Of a stretch of 30,800 nucleotides of DNA, positions 1 to 7,455 are shown piece after piece. Under the pieces are notes generated by a model. It was not told the origin of the DNA and ran no database searches. It was given only the letters and a program-made list of their open reading frames with translations. How positions within the stretch are numbered: the stretch's first letter is position 1; each line of letters opens with the position of its first letter. The DNA is from a bacterium. Its GTDB lineage: Bacteria; Bacteroidota; Ignavibacteria; Kapaibacteriales; UBA2268. Location: the NCBI GenBank assembly GCA_030426865.1, contig JAUHXN010000004.1:1-30800 (forward strand), written 5' to 3'. The translations under genes were made by a program, and so were the position numbers.

Positions 1-1
1 G

Positions 2-367
2 CTTATAGCTTTGATGGGACTAATGTCATCATACAAAGTATCTGAAGCTCAGTTTTTCGGTGTTGTACTATCACTTACAGGATATGTAATAGATAGCGAT
101 ACCAAAGAGCCATTGGCTATGCGTGTAGAAGCTTTCGACAGTAAAGGTAATCGTGTTTATTATGGTCGCACTAAATCGGAAAATGATGGATATTATTTCA
201 TAACTGGGCTAAAGCCAGGTGCAGATTACACTGTGAAATTAAGTGATAATGAAAGGTATGCAGATAAAGAGGAAAAGATATCAATGCCAGATGTAAAAAG
301 CTATGAGGAAATCAAAAGAGATTTTCTAGTAGAAGACAAGTTCGAAACAGCACATCCTGGTAAATAG
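2..367 (+). CDS. Exported carboxypeptidase-regulatory-like domain protein (5' partial)
   Basis: The reading frame is open to the left edge of the window, so the gene probably starts upstream. The TTG and ATG codons at 11-16 are unlikely starts, because the codons before them continue a hydrophobic stretch (LIALMGLM) that reads like the end of a signal peptide, with possible cleavage after SEA. The mature part (about 95 residues) resembles a carboxypeptidase-regulatory/CNA-B beta-sandwich: 'GYVIDSDTKEPLAMRVEAFD', then 'NDGYYFITGLKPGADYTVKL', the usual pattern of a variable strand, a Gly-Tyr-Tyr strand and a 'GLKPG..Y.V' turn. Such domains occur in secreted or periplasmic Bacteroidota proteins and have no enzyme activity of their own. 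It is followed by a strong terminator. The specific function is unknown. Confidence 0.7.
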   Translation, partial: LIALMGLMSSYKVSEAQFFGVVLSLTGYVIDSDTKEPLAMRVEAFDSKGNRVYYGRTKSENDGYYFITGLKPGADYTVKLSDNERYADKEEKISMPDVKSYEEIKRDFLVEDKFETAHPGK

Positions 368-390
368 ATAATAATTACAATTGATTGAAG

Positions 391-424
391 AAGAGTAGCT
401 ACAATGCTACTCTTTTTTTTATTT
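391..424 (+). terminator. Rho-independent terminator after the first gene
   Basis: A 9 bp perfect stem (AAGAGTAGC at 391-399 with GCTACTCTT at 406-414) and a 6 nt loop run directly into a long T tract. It lies 24 nt after the stop codon of the first gene. Confidence 0.9.
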
Positions 425-595
425 TTATTCGGATTTAATAAATACTGATAAATAACTATTTCATGGTTCTCTTGAGCTCTCCTGAAATTTACGTCTTACC
501 TGAGTAAAAGAAAAGTTGAACCCTCGATTCTGAAACTAAATTTGTAAATAATTGTATAATTATTAAGATTGTTTTTAATTTGCGATACTATTCAG
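425..595. other. Intergenic region holding the promoter of the 610-4633 gene cluster
   Basis: AT-rich non-coding stretch between the terminator and the lipoprotein gene. It must hold the promoter of the following four-gene cluster, but I see no convincing -35/-10 pair, repeat or RNA gene in it. Confidence 0.4.
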
Positions 596-599
596 AGTT

Positions 600-606
600 A
601 GGAGGA
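600..606 (+). promoter_or_regulatory. Strong Shine-Dalgarno (AGGAGG type) fixing the start at 610
   Basis: GGAGG at 601-605 lies 4 nt before the ATG at 610. An in-frame TTG at 580 would make the protein ten residues longer, but has no such site and would put charged residues ahead of the lipoprotein signal. The ATG at 610 is therefore preferred. Confidence 0.75.
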
Positions 607-609
607 AAA

Positions 610-1263
610 ATGAAAAGAAAACTTTTACTAATTGCATTTCTTATAATTACTAGTACTATCTTGATCTCTTGCATTCGCAAGACAGTGGATATGACGTCTT
701 ATACGCACCCTAACTATTTCGGTAAAACTTACAGAAAAGTCTGTATTCTAGTAGAAGGTAGAACTTTGGCCGAACGTAAATTCTATGAAGAGATTTTGGT
801 TAGTTCGTTTCTTGACAATGGAACCGAAGCTATAGAAGGGTCAGTGTTATTCCCCCCAATCGAAGAATGGACTCAAGAATATTACAATACTGTATTGAAC
901 AAAAATGGCTATGATGCTTTTTTATTAGTAACTTTGTCTGAGGAAATAATACGTGACGAGCTAATTCCGAGAGTAGTCACAAAAACTCAAACGAAGGTCG
1001 ATAATGATACAACAAAGAAGAATACTAAAACTACTACATCTGTCTCGACTCACAAGGAAATGGATAGAATACTAGAGATAGAAATGCAGATGCTAATGAA
1101 AATAATCGATGTAAAAAATAGTCAAGTATCTTGGCAAGGTGAAAGTGTGAAGTACAAAGATGGAATTGTAGGAAAATACACACTTGGAAATAGAATAAGT
1201 TATATGGCTGACGATTTGGTATTAGATTTACAAAACAAAAAACATTTGATGGTATATGAATAG
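610..1263 (+). CDS. Predicted lipoprotein of unknown function
   Basis: A 217-residue protein starting with a lipoprotein signal: positively charged MKRK, a hydrophobic core and a lipobox ending at Cys21 (LISC). The mature protein is likely anchored in the inner or outer membrane on the periplasmic side. It has an alternating alpha/beta look: 'YDAFLLVTLSEE' in the middle, a Thr/Lys-rich linker around residues 135-155, then 'MQMLMKIIDVKNSQVSWQGES', a strand pattern like that of CsgG- or DUF4136-type small periplasmic lipoproteins. That resemblance is weak and I do not assign a family. Its last 8 nt overlap the start of the mannose-1-phosphate guanylyltransferase gene, so the two are probably cotranscribed and translationally coupled. 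It is the first gene of a four-gene cluster. Confidence 0.8.
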   Translation: MKRKLLLIAFLIITSTILISCIRKTVDMTSYTHPNYFGKTYRKVCILVEGRTLAERKFYEEILVSSFLDNGTEAIEGSVLFPPIEEWTQEYYNTVLNKNGYDAFLLVTLSEEIIRDELIPRVVTKTQTKVDNDTTKKNTKTTTSVSTHKEMDRILEIEMQMLMKIIDVKNSQVSWQGESVKYKDGIVGKYTLGNRISYMADDLVLDLQNKKHLMVYE

Positions 1264-2323
1264 AAACGTTGTTATAATGGCAGGTGGCTCGGGTGAGCGA
1301 TTTTGGCCATTGAGTAGAAAAAATAAACCGAAACAATTACTTGAGCTGACTTCATCTGGAAAAGTAATGATAGCAGAGGCAATAGATAGAGTTGCCCCAA
1401 TGATAGATTATAAGAATATCTATATCATAACGGGTGAGCATCTGAAAAAGCCAATAGAAGATGCATTACCTCAGCTCCCAAAAGAAAATATAATTGCAGA
1501 ACCTGCAAAGAGAAATACAGCACCTTGTCTCGCACTAGCGGCAGGGATTTTAGCTGATAAACACTCTGGTAAAGAACAATCAATTGCTGTTCTTACTGCA
1601 GATCAGATCATAGAGCCAGAAGAAAATTTCCGTAATACTATTTCAAAAGCTCTTGATTATGTAGAACAAAACGGTGTTATCTCGACTATTGGTATTGTCC
1701 CAGATAGAGCTGAAACAGGTTACGGATATATAGAAACTGGTAATAAGTTGAACGATGATGAAATCGGTATTTATGAAGTGGTTAGCTTCAAAGAAAAGCC
1801 AGATGAAACAACTGCAGAGCAATATCTCTCTTCTGGTAAATACCTTTGGAATAGTGGTATGTTCTTCTATAGATTAGATACTTTTATTGAAGAAATGAAG
1901 CTAAATGCTCCTGAGATTGGCAACAAAATAGACCAATTAACAGAATCAAATCCCAACATGAGAAACGTATTCGAATCTTTCTCGGGTATCTCGATTGACT
2001 ATGCCTTAATGGAGAAAACTAAAAAAGCTGTGGTAACGGAGGCCAATTTCCATTGGGATGATCTCGGTGCTTTCGATGCTCTTGATAGAGTGAATGATCA
2101 AGATAAAAACGGCAATATAATCAAAGGTGAAGTAGTGGCAATTGATTGCAATAATTCGATAATTATCAACTCTTCCAACAGATTAGCTACGGCTTATGGT
2201 CTAAATGAAGCTGTACTTATACAGACAGATGATTCTGTTATGAGTTGCTATAAGAAAGATGCCCAACATGTAAAACAAATAGTCGATGCAATGAAAGCAA
2301 AAGGACTAGAGGGATACTTATAA
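1256..2323 (+). CDS. manC: Mannose-1-phosphate guanylyltransferase (GDP-mannose pyrophosphorylase)
   Basis: A 355-residue nucleotidyltransferase making GDP-mannose from mannose-1-phosphate and GTP in the cytoplasm, which supplies mannose, fucose or rhamnose-type sugars for surface polysaccharide and glycoprotein. The N-terminal signature 'MAGGSGERFWPLSRKNKPKQ' (residues 8-27) is the sugar-nucleotidyltransferase motif with GDP-mannose enzyme features (FWPLSR, PKQ). Further family marks are 'LTADQIIEPEENF', 'EKPDETTAEQYL', 'YLWNSGMFFY' and 'NFHWDDLGAFDAL'. The length fits the short monofunctional form without a fused phosphomannose isomerase. The start overlaps the lipoprotein stop by 8 nt, and the stop codon overlaps the HutI start (TAATG). 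No other sugar-nucleotide genes are nearby. Confidence 0.93.
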   Translation: MNRNVVIMAGGSGERFWPLSRKNKPKQLLELTSSGKVMIAEAIDRVAPMIDYKNIYIITGEHLKKPIEDALPQLPKENIIAEPAKRNTAPCLALAAGILADKHSGKEQSIAVLTADQIIEPEENFRNTISKALDYVEQNGVISTIGIVPDRAETGYGYIETGNKLNDDEIGIYEVVSFKEKPDETTAEQYLSSGKYLWNSGMFFYRLDTFIEEMKLNAPEIGNKIDQLTESNPNMRNVFESFSGISIDYALMEKTKKAVVTEANFHWDDLGAFDALDRVNDQDKNGNIIKGEVVAIDCNNSIIINSSNRLATAYGLNEAVLIQTDDSVMSCYKKDAQHVKQIVDAMKAKGLEGYL

Positions 2324-3567
2324 TGTCAATACTTTTCAAAAATATCAATTCTTTAGTTACAGTCAATAGCGAAGGTGCTCTCTATAAAGTTGGCGAGCAA
2401 ATGCAAGATATTGGTGAAATAAAAAATGGAGCTATGATAGTTTCCGACGTTATAGAGTGGATAGGCGAGACTAGTGATTTGGGAGATATTATATCTCACT
2501 ATAATATAGATCAAGAAATTGATTTGAATGGGAAGACCGTACTACCGGGTTTAGTTGATTCGCATACTCACCTAGTCTTTGGTGGTAATAGAAGTGCAGA
2601 ATTCGGAATGAGGCTTAGAGGTGCTACTTATGCTGAGATAGCAGAAGCTGGTGGCGGTATACAAACCACTGTCAACGCTACTAGAAAAGCCAGCGTCGAA
2701 GAACTAGCTGAAGTAGGTCGTGGTTTAGCTATGTCAGCGGCAAAGTATGGTACTACTTCGATGGAAATAAAATCTGGTTATAGCTTAACAATAGAAGGGG
2801 AGATAAAGCAGCTAGAAGCTATTCGTCACCTATCTGAAACACTCCCACTCCGAATCACTCCTACTTTTATGGGGGCACACGATTTTCCGAAGGAACTGAA
2901 AGGTGACAGAAACTCTTATATAGACCAAATTGTAAATGAAATGATACCTTATATCTCAGAAAATAAACTAGCTGAGTTCAACGATGTATTCGTTGATAAG
3001 GGGTATTATACTACTGATGAAGGAACGAGAGTATTAGAAGCAGGAAAGAAATATGGTTTGATGCCTAAAGCACATTGCGATGAACTTGCGGACGTTGGTG
3101 CGGCTACAATGGCTGCAAACTCTGGTGCTATATCAGCCGACCATCTATTATTTGTATCAGACGAGGGTATTGCTAATTTGAAAAATGCAGGTACAGTTGC
3201 AGGGTTGCTTCCAGGTACAGCATATTTCATCAAAATGCCTTATGCTCCTGCAAGAAAATTAATTGACTCTGGAGTGATTACCGCTATTGCAACAGATTGT
3301 AATCCGGGTTCTTGCTTCACAGAGAATATGCAAACTATTATGTCACTTTCTGTTATTAATATGGGAATGACTGCAGAGGAAGCAATAAGTGCGGCTACTA
3401 TCAATGGCGCATATTCTGTTCGCAAATCACATGAAGTTGGTAGCTTAGAAATTGGTAAAAAAGCAGATTTTATTATTTGCAATTGTGCTGATTATGTCGA
3501 TATTTTTTATCATTTTGGTATTAATCACGTTGAGCAAACGTGGATAAATGGAAAACAAATTATTTAG
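2323..3567 (+). CDS. hutI: Imidazolonepropionase
   Basis: A 414-residue metal-dependent amidohydrolase catalysing step three of histidine degradation: imidazolone-5-propionate to N-formimino-glutamate. The metal site is intact: 'DSHTHL' (His81, His83), 'AHCDE' (His251, Glu254), 'SADHL' (His274) and 'ATDCNPGS' (Asp325). Family-specific stretches such as 'GGNRSAEF', 'AGGGIQTT', 'KSGYSL' and 'LPGTAYF' make the call secure. The start ATG overlaps the stop of the guanylyltransferase gene by 1 nt. The other hut genes (hutH, hutU, hutG) are not in this window, so the gene is separated from the rest of its pathway. The partners in this cluster have no evident link to histidine use. Confidence 0.95.
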   Translation: MSILFKNINSLVTVNSEGALYKVGEQMQDIGEIKNGAMIVSDVIEWIGETSDLGDIISHYNIDQEIDLNGKTVLPGLVDSHTHLVFGGNRSAEFGMRLRGATYAEIAEAGGGIQTTVNATRKASVEELAEVGRGLAMSAAKYGTTSMEIKSGYSLTIEGEIKQLEAIRHLSETLPLRITPTFMGAHDFPKELKGDRNSYIDQIVNEMIPYISENKLAEFNDVFVDKGYYTTDEGTRVLEAGKKYGLMPKAHCDELADVGAATMAANSGAISADHLLFVSDEGIANLKNAGTVAGLLPGTAYFIKMPYAPARKLIDSGVITAIATDCNPGSCFTENMQTIMSLSVINMGMTAEEAISAATINGAYSVRKSHEVGSLEIGKKADFIICNCADYVDIFYHFGINHVEQTWINGKQII

Positions 3568-3574
3568 GTCAAAT

Positions 3575-4633
3575 ATGAATACTTTCAGAGTACTTTTACT
3601 TTTAGTCTTTGCTTTAACTTTAAACGCTAATGCAACTGATTTAGCAAAGCTTATCAATGATGATTATAAAGCTTATGCTGATAGTTTAGAAAATAACATT
3701 ACATCATTCACATATTTAGATGATGATGGTAGTTACAAAACTTACTTGCTAAGTAGCCAAGAATCAGATAATAATAACCCAATCTTCCAGATAGGTAGTG
3801 TTTCTAAGCTATTTACGGCTCATGCTCTTAGTAATCTAGTTGTAAGTGGTGATCTGAAACTGACAACTAAAGTAAAGGAAATATTACCTTTCGTTTCTTT
3901 CAAAGATTCGAATATAGCTAATATTACTTTAGTTCAACTTGCTAACCATACTTCTGGTTTACCTAGATTACCTATCAATATCTTCATGGGTGTTACGGAT
4001 TCATTGCAACCATATCAGAATTACACTGTGGCAATGCTTTATAATTTTCTCGCAAGTTATGAATTAGTCAGAGCACCAGGCAAATCTTATGAATATTCGA
4101 ACTTGGGTTATGGATTATTAGGAAATATACTTGATACATATCTGAAAAAAAATAAGAATACAACTCTTGAGAAATACATTGACAAAGAAATATTTGACAA
4201 AGCTGGAATGAAAGACACTGGTCTAGAACTTTCAGCTAAACAACAAATGAGAGAAGTGCAACCATATATTGAGAATACTCCTACTCCTGCTTGGGAGTTC
4301 GATGTTATCAAATGGGCCGGTGCTTACTATAGCACTACTTCAGACTTGGCAAAATATATGAATCAGTTCGTAACTGATACTCCTACTTTTGATAAGAAAG
4401 TTTTAGAATTGTCTAGAACTATTACATTCGAGGCAAATCCAAATATGCGAATGAGTCTGGGGTGGCATATCACACCACTTGGTGATAACACTGTCTATTG
4501 GCACAATGGTAACACCTATGGTAATGCTGCATTTATTGGTTTTACTTCTTCTGGTAAATTTGTTGCTGTACTTTCCAATAGTAATAGAATATTAGACAGT
4601 TTTGCAGTCGATGTACTTAGCAATATGAAATAA
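3575..4633 (+). CDS. Exported serine hydrolase, beta-lactamase/class C penicillin-binding family
   Basis: A 352-residue exported enzyme of the beta-lactamase-related (class C, DD-peptidase/esterase) fold. I place the start at the ATG at 3575, with AGG 7 nt upstream: it gives a signal peptide at once (MNTFRVLLLLVFALTLNANA). The in-frame ATG at 3548 would add nine polar residues and lies inside hutI. Catalytic motifs are complete: SVSK (Ser75-Lys78), the YSN triad (174-176) and HNG (310-312) in place of KTG, as in esterase or peptidase members. The true substrate (peptide, peptidoglycan fragment, ester or beta-lactam) cannot be told from sequence. It starts 7 nt after hutI and ends at a terminator, so it is the last gene of the cluster. 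Confidence 0.88.
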   Translation: MNTFRVLLLLVFALTLNANATDLAKLINDDYKAYADSLENNITSFTYLDDDGSYKTYLLSSQESDNNNPIFQIGSVSKLFTAHALSNLVVSGDLKLTTKVKEILPFVSFKDSNIANITLVQLANHTSGLPRLPINIFMGVTDSLQPYQNYTVAMLYNFLASYELVRAPGKSYEYSNLGYGLLGNILDTYLKKNKNTTLEKYIDKEIFDKAGMKDTGLELSAKQQMREVQPYIENTPTPAWEFDVIKWAGAYYSTTSDLAKYMNQFVTDTPTFDKKVLELSRTITFEANPNMRMSLGWHITPLGDNTVYWHNGNTYGNAAFIGFTSSGKFVAVLSNSNRILDSFAVDVLSNMK

Positions 4634-4653
4634 GATTTTATTCAAATATTTAC

Positions 4654-4698
4654 ACTTTAAAAAATCTACTTTCGGTAAACGAAGCGTAGATTTTTTTG
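4654..4698 (+). terminator. Terminator closing the 610-4633 cluster
   Basis: An imperfect hairpin: AAATCTAC pairs with GTAGATTT, and inside it TTCG pairs with CGAA around a GTAAA loop, followed by a run of seven T. It lies about 25 nt after the stop codon of the serine hydrolase. Confidence 0.75.
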
Positions 4699-4808
4699 TA
4701 TCTATACATTAGTATTATAATAATTATCAATTATATACTACTAATATTAAAGAAATAATCATTATTTTGTGACAAACAAGGAACATAACTGTTAATGTAA
4801 TAAGAGCA

Positions 4809-5378
4809 ATGGGCAAAAATTATAAAGACATATCGGATGCAGAGCTCTACTATATGCTGAAAGGTTCAAAATCAGAATCTAAGAAGGCATTTGACGAGCT
4901 GTATAGGAGACATTCTACGAATGTTTATACCTATTGCCGTAAAGTTTTGAATAATGACCCAATGGCTGAGGATATATTCCAAGAGACATTTACACGCTTT
5001 TATGAGAGTGCGAAACAAGATAGAGAAATGACAAATGTGTCAGGATATCTGATTAAAATTGCCCGTAATCTTTGCCTCAATGAAAAAGCTAAAAAATATA
5101 ATGACAAAGTCTCATTGGATGATTTGCAATTGCCGCATTATGATGTTAGCTATGGTAATAAGCAATTAAATGAATTACTTCAAACGGCACTCGATGCTTT
5201 GCCCAAAAAGTACCGTGAAGTGATAGTATTGCGAGAATACCTAGATATGTCGTACAAAGAGATAGCTGAAGCCGTAGGTACAACCATGCCTGTTGTACGA
5301 ATTAGAATATACAGAGCTAAAGGTAAAATTAGAGAACTTTTAGCACCTTATTTTGAAGAAATGAAAGATTATAATTAG
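4809..5378 (+). CDS. ECF-type RNA polymerase sigma factor
   Basis: A 189-residue sigma-70 family protein with only regions 2 and 4, as in extracytoplasmic-function sigma factors. Region 2 covers about residues 25-95 ('FDELYRRHSTNVYTYCRKVL', then 'AEDIFQETFTRFYE', core-polymerase and -10 binding). Region 4 covers about residues 125-180 ('LPKKYREVIVLREYLDMSYK' and 'EIAEAVGTTMPVVRIRIYRA'), a helix-turn-helix for the -35 element. No SD is obvious before the ATG. The stop codon is immediately followed by the ATG of the putative anti-sigma partner, the classic arrangement in which the next gene holds the sigma factor at the membrane until a signal arrives. The regulon cannot be read from the window. 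Confidence 0.93.
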   Translation: MGKNYKDISDAELYYMLKGSKSESKKAFDELYRRHSTNVYTYCRKVLNNDPMAEDIFQETFTRFYESAKQDREMTNVSGYLIKIARNLCLNEKAKKYNDKVSLDDLQLPHYDVSYGNKQLNELLQTALDALPKKYREVIVLREYLDMSYKEIAEAVGTTMPVVRIRIYRAKGKIRELLAPYFEEMKDYN

Positions 5379-6668
5379 ATGAATATGGAAAATACTAATA
5401 TGACAACTTCCGAAAAACTACACCTACTCCTAGATGGAGAACTAGAAGGTATAGATACAGCTGAAGTTTTAAATGAAGTTTCTAATAGCCCTGAGCTAAC
5501 TCAAGAATTTGTAGATCTTGTGAAAATGAAACAAATGATGAGTGGCGCTTCTGAAGCTCCACCTGAACATCTTCGTAGAACTGTTATGGCGGGGATTGGT
5601 CTTGGTGGAAGTGGACTTTGGTACTACTTACAAAATAGTGGAATGGTCGCTGCTTCGGCTGCATTCATTTCAAGCAAAGTCGGAGCTGCTATAATAGCTG
5701 GAATGGTTGGTGTATTCGCTACATTTATGGTTATGGATAATAACGATAAACCTTCTGTCAATGAGTCTGCATTACCGACTAAGCCTAACACACAATTCAA
5801 TGAGCTGGCTAGTGCTATGCCAATAGAGATGGAAGTTCCAGTTGTATCTTCTATTTCTAAAAATTCTAGTAGTTTCAGAACAAACTCTTATCAAAATTCG
5901 AGTAATTATGCTACGAATAGTGGTTCTACAATTTCAACTGATAGTCAAATAGTGGTTGATGGTGTTAATGATTCTGAAAATTTATTTAGCAATAATAATT
6001 ACTATAAAGTCAGTAAAAGCGACAGAGAGCTAAATACAGAACAAAGTCTAGAAATACTATCAGTTAAAAATGAAAATATAACTATGAACCAGGAGTTATT
6101 ACCAATTGTCAATGATGATAGACCTAGTGGATTTATAGTTAACCCGACTAATAGGATCATAACTCCAGAATCCGATCAACAAATGTTGTTCAGTTTACAA
6201 GGTAGAGGAATAACTAATAATTCATTACAAACGGCTGATCTATCAACTACTGAAGCGCCGGCAATAAATGACATTGGTATTGCGCTTATGTATTCAGTTA
6301 GTGATGAATTTGAGATTGGTTTAGAATTTGGTCAAGAATTCTTCGTTAAAAAAATCAAATCTAATACTTTTAGTAATGAAGAGACTATGCTAGAAAATCA
6401 ACTCTCTTTTTGGGGTGGTGTCAGAGCTACTTATAAGTTCAATGAATTGCAGATAATGGACGGATTCAGACCAATGACTTCAGTTCTATTAGGTGGAACA
6501 AACCGAGGTTGGGTAACTAAAGCTTCAGCTGGATTAGTATATGATATATCCAACAAACTAGCTGTATTTGGTGGTCCTGAGTGGACTTCTGGTTTCTACC
6601 AATTCGATTCACAACTATTATCAACCCACAAATGGGGTTTTCAATACGGCTTAGCTCTTAAGTTCTAA
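5379..6668 (+). CDS. Putative anti-sigma factor with membrane helix and C-terminal beta-barrel-like domain (Dma-like)
   Basis: A 429-residue protein abutting the sigma gene with no gap. Residues 11-60 look like a helical anti-sigma domain ('LHLLLDGELEGIDTAEVLNE' followed by 'SPELTQEFVDLVKM'), typical of the cytoplasmic part of ECF antagonists but without zinc ligands; the whole protein has no cysteine. Residues 88-119 form one hydrophobic segment, probably an inner-membrane helix. Residues 120-290 are rich in Ser, Asn and Thr and look disordered. Residues 293-429 alternate polar and hydrophobic positions ('GIALMYSVSDEFEIGLEFGQ', 'WGGVRATYKF', 'ASAGLVYDISNKLAVFGGPE') and end in 'GLALKF', the terminal aromatic residue usual for outer-membrane barrels. 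This suggests one protein reaching from cytosol to outer membrane, as described for Dma anti-sigma factors in Bacteroides. The barrel is an inference. Confidence 0.75.
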   Translation: MNMENTNMTTSEKLHLLLDGELEGIDTAEVLNEVSNSPELTQEFVDLVKMKQMMSGASEAPPEHLRRTVMAGIGLGGSGLWYYLQNSGMVAASAAFISSKVGAAIIAGMVGVFATFMVMDNNDKPSVNESALPTKPNTQFNELASAMPIEMEVPVVSSISKNSSSFRTNSYQNSSNYATNSGSTISTDSQIVVDGVNDSENLFSNNNYYKVSKSDRELNTEQSLEILSVKNENITMNQELLPIVNDDRPSGFIVNPTNRIITPESDQQMLFSLQGRGITNNSLQTADLSTTEAPAINDIGIALMYSVSDEFEIGLEFGQEFFVKKIKSNTFSNEETMLENQLSFWGGVRATYKFNELQIMDGFRPMTSVLLGGTNRGWVTKASAGLVYDISNKLAVFGGPEWTSGFYQFDSQLLSTHKWGFQYGLALKF

Positions 6669-6696
6669 GCGCTACAATAAGATCGTAAATTAGCCT

Positions 6697-6743
6697 ATTC
6701 CCTTTTAATGGTCAAGCAAGAGCTTGAAATATTAAGAGGGAAT
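6697..6743 (+). terminator. Long hairpin after the anti-sigma gene, probable terminator
   Basis: A 13 nt arm at 6697-6709 (ATTCCCTTTTAAT) pairs with 6731-6743 (ATTAAGAGGGAAT) with one G-U wobble. A second inner stem (TCAAGC 6712-6717 with GCTTGA 6722-6727) extends it. It lies about 30 nt after the stop codon but has no strong T tract behind it, so termination is likely but not certain. Confidence 0.5.
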
Positions 6744-6915
6744 TTAGTTTATACATACAAGTTCCATCTAAAACCTTTATACAGATACTTCACTTTCAAT
6801 TACTTTACTTTGGTGTTAACCAAAAGAATACAACCGATTTTCCATCCAAGAAATTATCTTGTATAAGATTAAGCAATTGCTGTTAAATTTTTGAGCTTTT
6901 TGTGTTACACAGAGC
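6744..6915. other. Non-coding stretch between convergent genes
   Basis: Between the hairpin at 6697-6743 and the minus-strand terminator at 6916-6950. A small stem TTTGGT/ACCAAA occurs around 6809-6826. I see no gene, RNA or clear regulatory site. Confidence 0.5.
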
Positions 6916-6950
6916 AAAAAAAAAGAGCTACCCTATAAAGGATAGCTCTC
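6916..6950 (-). terminator. Rho-independent terminator for the HMA-domain gene
   Basis: On the minus strand, AGAGCTA (6949-6943) pairs with TAGCTCT (6930-6924), with additional pairing inside, and is followed by a run of nine T. It lies 23 nt after the stop codon of the HMA-domain gene. Confidence 0.88.
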
Positions 6951-6972
6951 ATCGAACAACTTTAGTACAAGT

Positions 6973-7416
6973 TTATTCTTTTTCTTTTGCCTTATCTTTG
7001 CAGCAGTTATCTTCTGAGCCACATTCCTTAGAAGCGACTTTCTTATTAGTTGTGCTACATTCTTTATCGCCAACTTTTCCTTTAGTTGAACACTCCTTGT
7101 CTGAAGTAGAACATTTTTTAGCAGAAACTTCAGCAACATCATAACCTAATTTTGATACTTTAGTTTTCAAATCTGCTGCTGTAATAACTTCTGGATCATA
7201 GTCAAAGCTTACAGTTTTTGTTTCTACGTCAACACTAGTAGTGTTTATACCATCTACATCTTTCATTTTAGATTCTATCTTGTTTTTACATCCATCACAA
7301 GTGATTGATGCAGTAAAAGATGTTTTTGCTGATTTTGCTTCTGTTTGATTTGGAAGCAAAAAGAATACAGTTAAAGCGATTGCAGTTAGAATAAACGGCA
7401 CTAATACTTTCTTCAT
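6973..7416 (-). CDS. Exported heavy-metal-associated (HMA) domain protein with Cys-rich tail
   Basis: A 147-residue protein: signal peptide or N-terminal anchor (residues 1-27, MKKVLVPFILTAIALTVFFL), one HMA ferredoxin-like metal-binding domain (about 32-97) with the CxxC metal loop 'TCDGC' (Cys40, Cys43), 'VDGINTTSVDVETKTVSFDY' and 'KVSKLGYDV', then a charged tail (100-147) with six more cysteines at 102, 109, 120, 132, 138 and 139. The tail contains two DKECST units and a related SKECGS. HMA domains bind Cu(I), Hg(II) or other soft metals. Export plus the tail suggests periplasmic metal trapping or delivery, but no metal pump or regulator is adjacent. AGGAG lies 6 nt before the ATG. It is a single-gene unit. 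Confidence 0.88.
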   Translation of the reverse strand: MKKVLVPFILTAIALTVFFLLPNQTEAKSAKTSFTASITCDGCKNKIESKMKDVDGINTTSVDVETKTVSFDYDPEVITAADLKTKVSKLGYDVAEVSAKKCSTSDKECSTKGKVGDKECSTTNKKVASKECGSEDNCCKDKAKEKE

Positions 7417-7455
7417 ACTTATCTCCTAATTTAGTTAATTATAATTTTTTACAAC

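Noticed and set aside
3575..4633. Serine hydrolase read as a true beta-lactamase
   Set aside because: The third motif is HNG rather than KTG and the family includes many peptidases and esterases; sequence alone does not support resistance.
4780..4808. GGAAC at 4780 looking like an ECF -35 box for autoregulation of the sigma gene
   Set aside because: With a normal 16-17 nt spacer the start site would fall at or after the ATG at 4809, and no good -10 element follows.
6902..7144. A plus-strand open frame of 80 codons over the HMA gene
   Set aside because: It is antisense to the Cys/Lys-rich tail of a well supported gene and covers its terminator.
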